Below, piece after piece: positions 25,135 to 34,090 of a stretch of DNA of 64,000 nucleotides. The notes under the pieces were generated by a model. The model was not told the DNA's origin and did not search any database. It saw only the letters and a list, made by a program, of their open reading frames with translations. The DNA is from MA-ANB-1 sp965216445 (lineage in GTDB: Bacteria > Actinomycetota > Acidimicrobiia > Spongiisociales > ZC4RG35), in contig OZ244166.1 of assembly GCA_965216445.1 (NCBI GenBank), positions 806,001 through 870,000 of the forward strand. Direction: 5' to 3'. Every line of letters starts with the position of its first letter. The first letter of the stretch is position 1. A program made the translations under genes and the position numbers.

Positions 25135-26118
25135 GTGGCTCGCTCAGCGAGCGGGCACATCGACCCAGCTAAGACGGTAGGCGGTCAAGCAGTAATCGAG
25201 GGTGTGATGATGCGCGCCCCGACAGCCTGGGCCGTTGCTGTCCGCCAACCCAACGATGAGATCGTTGCCCGACGCGACGAGGTTCCACGCCTTTCCAGCC
25301 GAAGTGTCCTGGCCCGAATCCCTTTCGTTAGGGGAATCATGGTTCTGGGTGAGTCCCTATCGCTCGGTTTTCGAGCACTCTCATGGTCGGCACAGAAGTC
25401 CACGGGCGAAGAAGAGGAGCCACTGACGAAATGGGAGATCGGCTCGACGATGGCAATCGCCTTTCTCATTTTTGCTGGGTTGTTCATCCTGCTGCCTGCA
25501 GGCGCGGCAAATCTGGTCTCCGGTGACAACGACCTTCTGTTTGGTGTCACCGAAGGAATCCTGCGACTAATCCTCTTCATCGGCTACATCTGGTTGATAG
25601 GTCGTTCCGAAGAGATCGGACGAGTCTTCGAGTTCCACGGCGCCGAACACATGTCCATCTACGCCTACGAGGGTGGAGAGCCGTTGAGCATCGAGTCGGT
25701 TCGGCGTTACCCGCCGGAGCATCCCCGCTGTGGAACGAGCTTCTTGATGATCGTTGTGCTCGGCTCGATCCTTCTCTTCTCCCTGTTGGGACAGCACGGG
25801 TGGGTGTTCCTCGTCGTCTCCAGACTTCTCGGGATCCCCGTCATCGCCGGGGCCTCCTACGAGCTTCTGCGCTACTCAGGAACCCGGGGCGATGGATGGC
25901 TGGCGCGATTCTTGGCTGCCCCCGGTCTGTGGTTGCAGAAGCTGACTACGCGTGTGCCTGTCGATGATCAGATCGAGGTTGCCATCTCCAGTCTGGTGGT
26001 CGCGCTCGACGAGGAAACCTTCAGTGAGGTGTTCGACCGAGGTGGTGTACCCGCATCGGCAGTCGCGGCCCGTCGCACGGTGTTCGATTCAGTGTCTGAG
26101 GAGTCAGCAGATGGATGA
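25135..26118 (+). CDS. DUF1385 (YqhQ-like) membrane protein
   Basis: A 327-residue membrane protein. The family opening VGGQAVIEGVMMRAP and the central FHGAEHMSIYAYEGGEPLSIESVRRYPPEHPRCGTSFLMIVV are both present, with about four transmembrane helices. The function of DUF1385 is unknown; the gene is commonly placed between rpmE and prfA. I chose the GTG at 25135, just after the rpmE stop, with GAAGG upstream. It overlaps prfA by eight bases. Confidence 0.9.
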   Translation: MARSASGHIDPAKTVGGQAVIEGVMMRAPTAWAVAVRQPNDEIVARRDEVPRLSSRSVLARIPFVRGIMVLGESLSLGFRALSWSAQKSTGEEEEPLTKWEIGSTMAIAFLIFAGLFILLPAGAANLVSGDNDLLFGVTEGILRLILFIGYIWLIGRSEEIGRVFEFHGAEHMSIYAYEGGEPLSIESVRRYPPEHPRCGTSFLMIVVLGSILLFSLLGQHGWVFLVVSRLLGIPVIAGASYELLRYSGTRGDGWLARFLAAPGLWLQKLTTRVPVDDQIEVAISSLVVALDEETFSEVFDRGGVPASAVAARRTVFDSVSEESADG

Positions 26119-27172
26119 TGCTGTCGTGAAACGCCTCGAGGAGATAGAGGAGGCCTTTGCCGAAGTGGAGAAGTCCCTAATTGACCCCGACATCGTCTCC
26201 GATCACGAGCAACTTGCCGAGCTCGGAAAGAAGCATTCCGATTTGAAGGAAGTCGTTTCAGACATTCGACGCTGGCGTTCCGCGTCACAAGATCTCGCAG
26301 AGGCTCAGGAGATGGCCCCGGATCCCGATATGGCAACGATGGCAAAGGATCTTGCCCGGGAAATAGAAGCTCTGGAGGGTCGAATCCGACTCGCCTTGAT
26401 CCCTAAGGATCCCAACGACAACAAAGACGTGCTAATCGAAGTTCGCTCCGGTGTTGGAGGTGATGAGGCTTCCATCTGGGCCGGCGATCTCGTTCGGATG
26501 TACGAGCGATACGCCGACAAGCACCGGTTCAAGATCGAGGTCCTGGAGGCTTCCCCTTCCGAGGCTGGCGGGTACGACAAGATCACGATGTCTGTCAAAG
26601 GTCGTGGTGCCTACTCGCTACTCAAATACGAAGCCGGAGTGCACCGGGTACAACGAGTCCCCAAGACCGAGTCTCAAGGTCGAATCCACACTTCGACCGC
26701 CACCGTGGCCGTCCTACCCGAAGTGGACGCAGTCGAAGTCGAGCTCGACCTCAACGATGTCAAGGTCGATGTCTATCGGTCCACGGGTCCCGGTGGTCAG
26801 TCGGTCAATACCACCGACTCCGCTGTTCGACTGACTCATGTTCCGACAGGGGAAGTTGTGACCTGCCAGGACGAGAAGAGCCAGCTTCAGAACAAAGAAA
26901 AAGCGTTTCGAATATTGCGGGCTCGTCTCTACCAAAAGGAGTTGGAGCGGCAGCAGGCCGAGTTAGCCGGGGCAAGGCGTGACCAGGTCGGCACCGGGGG
27001 ACGATCTGAGAAGATACGAACCTACAACTTCAAAGACAACCGAGTCACCGATCACCGAATCGGTCTCACGATCCGACGGCTTGACTACGTGCTCCAGGGT
27101 GAACTCGACGAGTTTGTCGAGGCACTGCTTGCCGACGAGCAGGCTCGTGCTTTGACAGAAGCTGAGGTCTGA
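26111..27172 (+). CDS. prfA: peptide chain release factor 1
   Basis: A 353-residue class I release factor for UAA and UAG. The catalytic motif is STGPGGQSVNTTDSAVRLTH. Codon recognition is by the P-x-T element in RVPKTESQGRIHTS, where Lys occupies the middle position (PAT in E. coli). The glutamine of GGQ is normally methylated by PrmC, whose gene is usually next door; here it lies 3.9 kb downstream. Confidence 0.97.
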   Translation: MDDAVVKRLEEIEEAFAEVEKSLIDPDIVSDHEQLAELGKKHSDLKEVVSDIRRWRSASQDLAEAQEMAPDPDMATMAKDLAREIEALEGRIRLALIPKDPNDNKDVLIEVRSGVGGDEASIWAGDLVRMYERYADKHRFKIEVLEASPSEAGGYDKITMSVKGRGAYSLLKYEAGVHRVQRVPKTESQGRIHTSTATVAVLPEVDAVEVELDLNDVKVDVYRSTGPGGQSVNTTDSAVRLTHVPTGEVVTCQDEKSQLQNKEKAFRILRARLYQKELERQQAELAGARRDQVGTGGRSEKIRTYNFKDNRVTDHRIGLTIRRLDYVLQGELDEFVEALLADEQARALTEAEV

Positions 27173-27248
27173 CCCGGCGTCTTCCTCGGGCCCGACAGTT
27201 GAAATCACCTCGATTCGCACGCGGCCCTATAGCTACTCTCGCAGTCTG

Positions 27249-27917
27249 ATGTCCCGGGTTGTCGAAGCAGTTGTCCCCAAACGGCTCGGGATTCCCTTCC
27301 GTTGGTTGCTAGCTTCGTCGTGGACGACCAACCTGTCGGACGGGATCTCGCTGGCCGCCGGACCGTTGCTGGTTGTTTCAACGTGACATTTGGGGCCGCC
27401 TGGTCGGTCCTGGTCCTGTACGCACAGAGCGGCTGGGTCTCGGAGAAATCGGCTTCGGACTCGTCACCTCAGCCGGGGCTCTCGGCGGTCTGGTCGGGAC
27501 AGTCTCGTACGATTGGATCACGCGCCCAGTGAGCCTGGGAAACATCATGAGGGTTGGTTTGGTTATCGAACCGCTGACGCACCTTGGGTTAGCCGTAACT
27601 ACGACGCCTGCCGTAGCGCTTGGGATCTTCTTCGTGTTTGGGGCTCGTGCTTTTGTTTGGGGAACCACGTCAATAACAATCCGTCAACGCGTCGTCCCGC
27701 TGGAGCTGCAGGGGAGAGTGGGTGCGGTCGACCTGGTGGGAGTGTTCGGAGGGCTGGTTGTGGGCTCGGCGATAGGTGGAGTGATCGCCCAGATCGATGG
27801 TCTCGCTGCGCCCTTCTGGTTCGCATTTGGTGGCTCGGTCGTCTTCTGATTCTGATTTGGGGCCAGCTGAGCTATATAGGCAACGCGGACGAAGACGCCG
27901 TCCCTCTCGATGGGTAA
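27249..27917 (+). pseudogene. decayed MFS transporter gene
   Basis: The first frame (from ATG 27249) reads VPKRLGIPFRWLLASSWTTNLSDGISLAAGPLLVVST and stops; this is the start of an MFS_3-type transporter. From about 27420 another frame reads a C-terminal half (GLGEIGFGLVTSAGALGGLVGT ... RVGAVDLVGVFGGLVVGSAIGG) and stops at 27849. A third frame then supplies the tail LILIWGQLSYIGNADED to 27917. Several central helices are missing. At least one deletion and one or two frameshifts are needed, so it is non-functional. Confidence 0.85.
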
Positions 27918-27943
27918 ATCCGAGCCGTGGTTCGGTCTCCGGA

Positions 27944-29353
27944 CTATCGAGCCTCAGCGCTCAGGTTGGCGACGCCGCGCCGTTCCATATTGCCCCACTT
28001 CTTGGTTGCCTTGCCCCCAAACAGAGCGCGGATCCTCCAGAAGACCGTGAGCTGTCGAAAGCCGAAGTTCTCGACCAACGCGGCCGTGACGAGGCGTCTG
28101 GTGTCACGAGCGCTGTTCATGTGTCCGAACGACTCGTCGATCAGCATGGCCAGCATCGAGTTGGTGAGGCCGGCTGCGAACGCAATGAGGAGGAGCATGA
28201 CCATGGCCGCAATGTTGAGGGCGCCGGTCCAAGCCGCAATCGGGACAACAAACCACCCGACAAACTCGACGATGGGTGCCACGAACTCGAACAGAAACAT
28301 GCCGGCCCAGGTGACAGTTCCAAGCTTGCCGTAGTTCGGGTTGAATGTGATCGGAAGGCTGTCCTTGACCACGGCCATCATCCCTCGGTGCCATCTGATC
28401 CGTTGACGGCGGAGGACACGAAGCGATTCAGGCACCTCGGTCCAAATAACCGCTGATGCCTCATAGACCATCCGATAGGGCTTTTTGTTCGCTAGATGGT
28501 GACGGTGCATGCGGATCGTCAAGTCCATGTCCTCGCCAAGGTGGCCCTGTCGAAATCCGCCGATGCCGATCACGGCCGACCTCTTCCAGATTCCAAATGC
28601 ACCAGAAATAAGCGGGAGAGCGTCGAGATCCGACCATGCGGGTCTGCTGGCTGCAAAAGTGCGCATGTACTCGATGATCTGGAATCTCACCACGTGGTTT
28701 TTGGGAACACCGGCGCTGATCAGGTGGCCTAGCTCCACTCGGCTCCCGTTCAGAGGTCGTACGTTGCCCCCCACCGCGACCGTTCTCGAGCGGTCCTCCA
28801 CAACACGGCTCATCGCGTTGACCAGGCAATCGGCATCCAGAATCACGTCGGCGTCGGTGCAAAGCGCATACGGATAACGGGCAGCATTGATTCCCGCATT
28901 GAGAGCATCTGCGCGCCCGCCGTTCACTTTGTCAATGACAGTCAGTCGTACGGGCGTGTTGGTTCTGTAGATCGCCCTCACTTCCATCGTCGCGATGTCG
29001 GGTCGATATGGAATTCGCACTCTTTCCAGATCGAACGCTTCGATGAGCCGTTGCAGGGTGTCGTCGGTTGATCCGTCGTTGGTGACGACGATCTCGAGGC
29101 GAGGATATTCAACGATCGACATCGATCTCACCGCGTCAACGATCCCTTCGGCCTCGTTGTATGCCGGTATCACAATGGATACAGGCGGGGTCCGACTGCT
29201 GGACAGCATGTCCCCGGCTTGCCCGAACCGGCTGATGTGGCCATTGCGACGGACCACCGACGCCGACCTGAGGGCGATGAAGAGCAGATAGAACTGCATT
29301 AGGCAGAAATACGCCAAAATGAAATACCCAACCCATGTGAGGACTTGGATCAT
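27944..29353 (-). CDS. membrane family 2 glycosyltransferase, processive type
   Basis: A 469-residue inner-membrane glycosyltransferase resembling PgaC/IcaA-like beta-glycan synthases. One helix at 4-30, then a GT-A domain with VSIVIPAYNEAEGI, VTNDGSTDDT, the metal-binding LCTDADV, GHLGEDMDLTI as catalytic base region, and the processivity motif RRQRIRW. Three or four helices close the protein. It probably polymerises an extracellular polysaccharide. It starts within the HEAT-repeat gene stop (ATGA), so the two are translated together. Confidence 0.9.
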   Translation of the reverse strand: MIQVLTWVGYFILAYFCLMQFYLLFIALRSASVVRRNGHISRFGQAGDMLSSSRTPPVSIVIPAYNEAEGIVDAVRSMSIVEYPRLEIVVTNDGSTDDTLQRLIEAFDLERVRIPYRPDIATMEVRAIYRTNTPVRLTVIDKVNGGRADALNAGINAARYPYALCTDADVILDADCLVNAMSRVVEDRSRTVAVGGNVRPLNGSRVELGHLISAGVPKNHVVRFQIIEYMRTFAASRPAWSDLDALPLISGAFGIWKRSAVIGIGGFRQGHLGEDMDLTIRMHRHHLANKKPYRMVYEASAVIWTEVPESLRVLRRQRIRWHRGMMAVVKDSLPITFNPNYGKLGTVTWAGMFLFEFVAPIVEFVGWFVVPIAAWTGALNIAAMVMLLLIAFAAGLTNSMLAMLIDESFGHMNSARDTRRLVTAALVENFGFRQLTVFWRIRALFGGKATKKWGNMERRGVANLSAEAR

Positions 29354-30492
29354 GTGAACACCATCTGGGGCGTCTGCATGTAATCGATCAGGCGGATGTC
29401 TCGTGGCTGAGGCACTCCACGCTCCATCCTGTCCCTCGCCGCCACGAGCTCTCCGATGTCGGCCAAGGCTTCGGCCGACGCATCCCGTGCATATCGGTCT
29501 TCGGATGTCAAGCCGTCAAAGAGAAAGTCAACACCGCCAGGCAGCATGGCGAGGGCGGCGGCACTATTGCGTCTGGTCCACCAAGAAGTGTCCGTTAGGC
29601 CCGTGGCGAGAAGGGGATTTACCGAGGGGTCTCCAATGCTCCCGAGTGCGGATGCCGCTTTGGCGCGAACCCGCCAGTCGTCGGAGCGAAAAGCGCGCCT
29701 CAACGGTCGGAGAGCAAGCGGGCCCCCGATCGAGCCGAGGGTTTCTATCAGCGCAAGTCGGACTTCAACGTTTTGCGACGTGTAGAGAACCTCCGACAAG
29801 GCCGGTCCGACTTCCATATCACCTATGACCCCGAGAGCGCGTACCACCTCGGGCACCCCGCGACCCTCGGAGTGTTGATGAATCCTGATGTAAGCGACAA
29901 GTGGCCAAATGGCCTCACGGCCAAAGCCGGGGAGGATTTCTGCAAACCGTGATTGAACCCAGGCTGTTTCGGCGTGATATCGGTTCAGAATCAGATCCAC
30001 TGCGGGTGTGTGCTTCATTCGCGCTAATCCGCGGGCGCTTTGAACCCTTATCTCTGGCACACGATCAGACAGGTGGTGCATGAGGACGCGAGCAGTTCGA
30101 GGATCACCGATCTCGGCGAGGGAGGCCGCTGCTCTGAGGCGCCGGCCTTTACGCAATCTTGCTCTGAGCCTTGCGGCTTGATGACTGGCCAGTCCGGTCC
30201 GGTCGATTATCCCGTCCAGAGACTCCACCGATGGCCCTAGCAGCGTGTTACGAATCTCTATCACGGCCTCGAGGAAGGCATCGTCTTCGGCTTGACGCAA
30301 TGAGAGTTCTGGCGTGCTGCCCGGGTCCATGACGTGCCGGCTGAGGAGTTTTAGATAGATGGAACGTCTGAACCGATGCCGCCGCAAAGAGCGACGATGG
30401 ACGGCCTTGTAGACGACGACAGCTACAACCAGCGCAGCGCTGAACGCCAGTGCCACCGCCACGGCCATCATGGCGTAGTCGAAACCGTTCAT
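29350..30492 (-). CDS. membrane-anchored HEAT-repeat protein
   Basis: A 380-residue protein with one N-terminal transmembrane helix (about 7-29), a basic stretch, then five or more HEAT/PBS-lyase-like repeats, for example LRAAASLAEIGDPRTARVLMHHL, VRLALIETLGSIGGPLALRPL and VRAKAASALGSIGDPSVNPLL. Such alpha solenoids act as protein-binding scaffolds. Coupling to the glycosyltransferase suggests it organises that enzyme at the membrane; this is inference. Confidence 0.85.
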   Translation of the reverse strand: MNGFDYAMMAVAVALAFSAALVVAVVVYKAVHRRSLRRHRFRRSIYLKLLSRHVMDPGSTPELSLRQAEDDAFLEAVIEIRNTLLGPSVESLDGIIDRTGLASHQAARLRARLRKGRRLRAAASLAEIGDPRTARVLMHHLSDRVPEIRVQSARGLARMKHTPAVDLILNRYHAETAWVQSRFAEILPGFGREAIWPLVAYIRIHQHSEGRGVPEVVRALGVIGDMEVGPALSEVLYTSQNVEVRLALIETLGSIGGPLALRPLRRAFRSDDWRVRAKAASALGSIGDPSVNPLLATGLTDTSWWTRRNSAAALAMLPGGVDFLFDGLTSEDRYARDASAEALADIGELVAARDRMERGVPQPRDIRLIDYMQTPQMVFT

Positions 30493-30616
30493 TTCTCCTT
30501 GGGTTATCGGCGTTTGTTACGCCTGGGTTGAGTGATTGGAGGTATAGAGAAAAGGAGACACCGAAACCGATGTCACCCGTATTAGATGGCAGTTTCTTGG
30601 CTACGTCCGCGAGTGT

Positions 30617-31090
30617 TCAAGCGACGTGGCGTTTCACTCTCGCCAAGAGCTCCGGGAGTCGAAACGGTTTGTGGATGAAGTCAGCTGCGCCGGATTCCAG
30701 GGTCCCGACGACTATCTCATCGTCTTCGACTCCTGACAGGACAATGACCGGTGTCTGGACTCCGGCCTCATTCCACCCCCTCAGGACCTCGATTCCAAGC
30801 AGACCCGGCATCAATTGGTCGATGATTGCCAGATCGAAATCCCCTTCGAGCCCGAGCTCAAACGCTGTTTGTCCATCTCGACAGACCACAACTTCGAACC
30901 CGGAGATTTCCAGGGCAGTGACCAACAACGTTGTGACGGCGTCGACGTCATCAGCGATGAGGATTCGCTTTTTCTCGGCTTCTTCCAATTGATTTCTCGT
31001 AAGGGGTGGCACCGATTCTCGCAGGGTTCCCTGTCCTGTCGACCCATTTCGATCATCTGCGAACCCGTTTTGCCAGCTTGGGACCCACAT
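30617..31090 (-). CDS. single-domain response regulator (receiver only)
   Basis: A 157-residue protein of which residues 40-157 form a CheY-like receiver: acidic pair DD in ILIADDVD, phospho-acceptor Asp in LAIIDQLMPG, Ser/Thr switch in VIVLSG, and Lys in FIHKPF. No output domain is present. It lies 124 bp upstream of the HEAT/glycosyltransferase pair on the same strand and may control it by protein contact. The N-terminal 35 residues are not conserved-looking, so the true start may be the later GTG. Confidence 0.88.
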   Translation of the reverse strand: MWVPSWQNGFADDRNGSTGQGTLRESVPPLTRNQLEEAEKKRILIADDVDAVTTLLVTALEISGFEVVVCRDGQTAFELGLEGDFDLAIIDQLMPGLLGIEVLRGWNEAGVQTPVIVLSGVEDDEIVVGTLESGAADFIHKPFRLPELLARVKRHVA

Positions 31091-31109
31091 TTCTGTAACA
31101 CTTGAGCTG

Positions 31110-31835
31110 ATGGGTAGTCTCCCCGAGCACGAGTTGAGACGTCTGCGGGCACTGGCCGAGGACGAAGACGCTATCGATCAATTGATCACCCGGAGACTCG
31201 ATGGTGAACCGTTGCAATACATCGAGGGAACCACCCAATTCGGTCCGCTTGAGTTGGACGTTGACTCCCGTGTTTTGATCCCACGACCCGAGACCGAGAC
31301 TCTATTCGAGCTGGCGGTTCGCATGGTTCGATTACCCGACGTCATAGTTGACCTCTGCACTGGTTCTGGCGCCCTTGCTTTAGCCTTGAAGAGCCGTTTT
31401 CCGGCGGCCTCGGTATTCGCCACAGACATCTCTGCCGAAGCGATCCAGGTAGCCGCGGCCAATGTCGTGAAAACCGGTCAGTACGTCCACTTGTCCCAAG
31501 GTGACCTCTTCGATGCGCTACCTCGGTCGCTAGAGGGGGAAGTCGACTTGATGGTCGCCAATCCTCCTTATGTAAAAGAGTCGGACTTCAAAGACCTCCC
31601 CGAGGACGTAAGACGGGAACCGAAAGTGGCGTTGGTTTCCGGGCCGTCTGGCCTTGAGATCATCGAGCGGATCGGTGCCTCAGCCGCTAAGTGGCTGCGT
31701 CCAGGCGGAGTTGTGATCTGTGAAATCGGGGAGAAGCAGGGGATCGCCGCGATTTCTTCGTTTCACGGCATTCCAGTTGTGGTTCGAACGGACCAGACGG
31801 GACGTGATCGGTATGTGGTGGGAGCCAAACCTTGA
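31110..31835 (+). CDS. prmC: release factor glutamine methyltransferase
   Basis: A 241-residue SAM enzyme methylating the Gln of the GGQ motif in release factors. Motifs are PLQYIEGTTQFGPLELDVDSRVLIPRPETE, the SAM loop VDLCTGSGALALALKSRFP, and the catalytic VANPPYVKESD. The N-terminal helical domain is shorter than the usual 280-residue enzyme. It begins 20 bp from the divergent response regulator and overlaps tsaC by four bases (TTGA). Confidence 0.95.
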   Translation: MGSLPEHELRRLRALAEDEDAIDQLITRRLDGEPLQYIEGTTQFGPLELDVDSRVLIPRPETETLFELAVRMVRLPDVIVDLCTGSGALALALKSRFPAASVFATDISAEAIQVAAANVVKTGQYVHLSQGDLFDALPRSLEGEVDLMVANPPYVKESDFKDLPEDVRREPKVALVSGPSGLEIIERIGASAAKWLRPGGVVICEIGEKQGIAAISSFHGIPVVVRTDQTGRDRYVVGAKP

Positions 31836-32395
31836 GTCTCGAACGGGCACTCGCCGCGATCGGCGATGGCCACGTGGTAGGAATTCCCACCGACACGGTC
31901 TACGGACTGGCGATAGATCCCTTCAACGACCACGCGGTTCGGCGTTTGTTCGACCTCAAAGGACGTCCCGTCGGCAAACCTATTGGCTTACTGGCGGCCT
32001 CGATGCCGCAGGCAGAAACCATCGGAGAATTCGATTCGGAGGCAAGGTCTCTCGCCGAAGAATTCTGGCCAGGTGGTTTGACCCTGATTCTGAGACCCAA
32101 AGTCATCTTGTCCGACTGGGTTGGTGATTCCCAGAGGCAGACCGTGGGTGTGCGGATCCCCGATCATCCGGTGGCGCTGGATCTGCTGGAGCGGAGTGGT
32201 CCGCTTGCCGTCACCTCTGCAAATCGAAGTGGCGAGCCCGAAGTTTTCGACGATGTGATGGCCCGGTCGATATTCAGCGACGAGGTCGCCGTATACGTTG
32301 AAGGAACCTGCCCCGGTGGTGTCGCTTCAACCGTGGTAGACGCAACAAGCCCCGAACTCGTAGTGCTCAGAGCGGGTGCGATTTCATTCGATTAG
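31832..32395 (+). CDS. tsaC: L-threonylcarbamoyladenylate synthase (Sua5/YciO/YrdC family)
   Basis: A 187-residue enzyme making threonylcarbamoyl-AMP for the t6A37 modification of ANN-reading tRNAs. Motifs are GIPTDTVYGLAIDP, FDLKGRPVGKPIGLL, FWPGGLTLIL, VGVRIPDHPVA, PLAVTSANRSGEP and the closing VLRAGAISFD. It is the short form without the Sua5 C-terminal domain. TTG start overlaps the prmC stop. Confidence 0.95.
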   Translation: MSLERALAAIGDGHVVGIPTDTVYGLAIDPFNDHAVRRLFDLKGRPVGKPIGLLAASMPQAETIGEFDSEARSLAEEFWPGGLTLILRPKVILSDWVGDSQRQTVGVRIPDHPVALDLLERSGPLAVTSANRSGEPEVFDDVMARSIFSDEVAVYVEGTCPGGVASTVVDATSPELVVLRAGAISFD

Positions 32396-32428
32396 ATGGC
32401 GGTGACCGGTGGGGATTACTGTCATCTC

Positions 32429-33700
32429 ATGATTTCCATGGACTCAATCGAGCAAGTCGATCCAGCAATCGCCGGTCTGATCAAAAAGGACCTGGGGCGG
32501 CAGAACTCGCACATCCATCTTATTGCCTCTGAGAACTTCGCCTCACCCGCAGTCATGGCTGCTTCCGGCTCCGTATTCACCAACAAATACGCCGAGGGCT
32601 ACCCCGGTCGGAGGTACTACGAGGGTTGTCAGGTGGTCGACGAGATGGAGCAGCTAGCCATAGATCGTGCGAAGGATCTGTTCGGTGCGGAGTTCGCCAA
32701 CGTCCAGGCTCATTCCGGGGCCCAGGCCAACATGGGCGTCTACTTCTCACTACTCGAGCCGGGTGACACCGTGCTGGGCATGAGGCTCGATCAGGGAGGC
32801 CACCTGACCCATGGGTCGCCGGTGAACTTCTCCGGTTTGTACTACAACATCGTTGCCTACGGGGTGAATCCGGACACCGAGATCATCGACATGGATGAGG
32901 TCCGCAAGCTTGCCCTCGAACACCGCCCCAAGATCGTCCTCGCGGGTTACTCCGCTTACTCGCGCACTCTGGACTACGAGGCCTTTCGCTCCATTGCCGA
33001 CGAAGTCGATGCCATCTTCATGGTTGACGCTGCCCATTTCATCGGTTTGGTAGCCGGCAAGTCTCACCCGTCGCCAGTCCCATTCGCGGACATCGTCACT
33101 GGTACGACCCACAAGGCGCTTCGCGGGCCCCGAGGTGGTCTCATCCTCGCCAAAGAGGAGTACGGCCAGACGATCAACAAGGCGGTCTTTCCCAACGTTC
33201 AGGGCGGTCCGATCGAGTCACAGATCGCCGCCAAGGCTGTTTGTTTTCACGAGGCGGCACAGCCGGCATTCCACGAGTACACCGAGCAAGTAGTGGCAAA
33301 CGCGTCGGCGATGGCGGCCACAATGCAAGAGGAAGGTCTCCGGGTCGTCTCGGGCGGAACGGACAATCACCTCTTCCTGGTTGATCTGCGGTCTGTCGAC
33401 GAAGACCTCACTGGCAAGGAAGCTGCGAAGTTGTTGGACGCTCAGGGAATCACGCTCAATTTCAATACGATCCCCTTTGATCCGAGACCACCGTTCCGTG
33501 CTTCTGGATTGCGTATCGGTACCCCGGCTGTCACCACTCAGGGGATGAAGGAGGCGGAGGTCTCGGAGGTGGCATCGCTGATGGCCCGTGCGCTGAAAGA
33601 ACGGGAAGACAACGCATCGCTATCGGAAATCCGGGCCCGGGTGGGGGAGCTCGCCAGCCAATTCCGCCCGTATCCGGAGGACTTTGCCGGACACGTTTGA
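32429..33700 (+). CDS. glyA: serine hydroxymethyltransferase
   Basis: A 423-residue PLP enzyme interconverting serine and glycine with tetrahydrofolate. Motifs are HIHLIASENFASPAVM, NKYAEGYPGRRYYEGCQ, NVQAHSGAQANMGVYF, the HFIGLVAGKSHPSP stretch and the PLP lysine in VTGTTHKALRGPRGG. ATG 32429 is preferred; an in-frame ATG at 32396 has no ribosome site and ATG 32438 is also possible. The order prmC-tsaC-glyA-atp is the actinobacterial norm. Confidence 0.96.
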   Translation: MISMDSIEQVDPAIAGLIKKDLGRQNSHIHLIASENFASPAVMAASGSVFTNKYAEGYPGRRYYEGCQVVDEMEQLAIDRAKDLFGAEFANVQAHSGAQANMGVYFSLLEPGDTVLGMRLDQGGHLTHGSPVNFSGLYYNIVAYGVNPDTEIIDMDEVRKLALEHRPKIVLAGYSAYSRTLDYEAFRSIADEVDAIFMVDAAHFIGLVAGKSHPSPVPFADIVTGTTHKALRGPRGGLILAKEEYGQTINKAVFPNVQGGPIESQIAAKAVCFHEAAQPAFHEYTEQVVANASAMAATMQEEGLRVVSGGTDNHLFLVDLRSVDEDLTGKEAAKLLDAQGITLNFNTIPFDPRPPFRASGLRIGTPAVTTQGMKEAEVSEVASLMARALKEREDNASLSEIRARVGELASQFRPYPEDFAGHV

Positions 33701-33753
33701 ACGATTCGTGAATCGTCGCTGTGCACCTGAACCCGAGGTTGGTAAGGTCAATT

Positions 33754-33781
33754 TTGATTAGACACCACTTAGCCATATTCT
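33754..33781 (+). promoter_or_regulatory. putative promoter of the ATP synthase operon
   Basis: TTGATT (33754-33759) and TATTCT (33776-33781) are separated by 16 bp and lie about 70 bp before the first atp gene. Predicted transcription start is near 33788, inside the CRP-type palindrome. Based on inspection only. Confidence 0.45.
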
Positions 33782-33784
33782 CTT

Positions 33785-33800
33785 TGTGAAGGTTTTCACA
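33785..33800. promoter_or_regulatory. CRP/FNR-type palindrome upstream of the atp operon
   Basis: TGTGA-AGGTTT-TCACA, a perfect match to TGTGA-N6-TCACA, extended by T/A on each flank. It directly follows the putative -10 box and would cover the transcription start. That geometry suggests repression if the promoter call is right. Confidence 0.65.
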
Positions 33801-33853
33801 AGGATCGCTTACCCAGTACAAATCCTCCGTACGTCGCAACTCCCAAGGATGCC

Positions 33854-34090
33854 GTGAAGCAAAACTCGATCACCGAACAGACAACAAGCGCTGTCAATGA
33901 CGGCTGGATGGAGGGCGGTTCATTCTTCAGCTCGATCATTGCCGGAACCCTTCTTGGTTACTTTCTCGACATGTGGCTCGGCACTGAACCTTGGCTGGTG
34001 ATAATCGGCATCGTGTTCGGTAGTTATTCAGGCTTCATGAAGGTTTGGCAATACTCGAAGAGACTGGATGACAATCCCCGTGGCCGTTGA
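33854..34090 (+). CDS. atpZ: AtpZ/AtpI-type accessory protein
   Basis: A 78-residue protein with two transmembrane helices (about 25-43 and 47-65) and the GTLLGYFLDMWLGTEPWLVIIGIVFGSYSGFMKVW pattern of the AtpZ (ATPase_gene1) family. Such proteins sit at the head of atp operons and are linked to c-ring assembly or Mg2+/Ca2+ transport. GTG start; it overlaps the next gene by 23 bases. Confidence 0.85.
   Translation: MKQNSITEQTTSAVNDGWMEGGSFFSSIIAGTLLGYFLDMWLGTEPWLVIIGIVFGSYSGFMKVWQYSKRLDDNPRGR

Noticed and set aside
27302..27849. Intact MFS transporter gene
   Set aside because: The N- and C-terminal parts lie in different frames with the middle helices missing.
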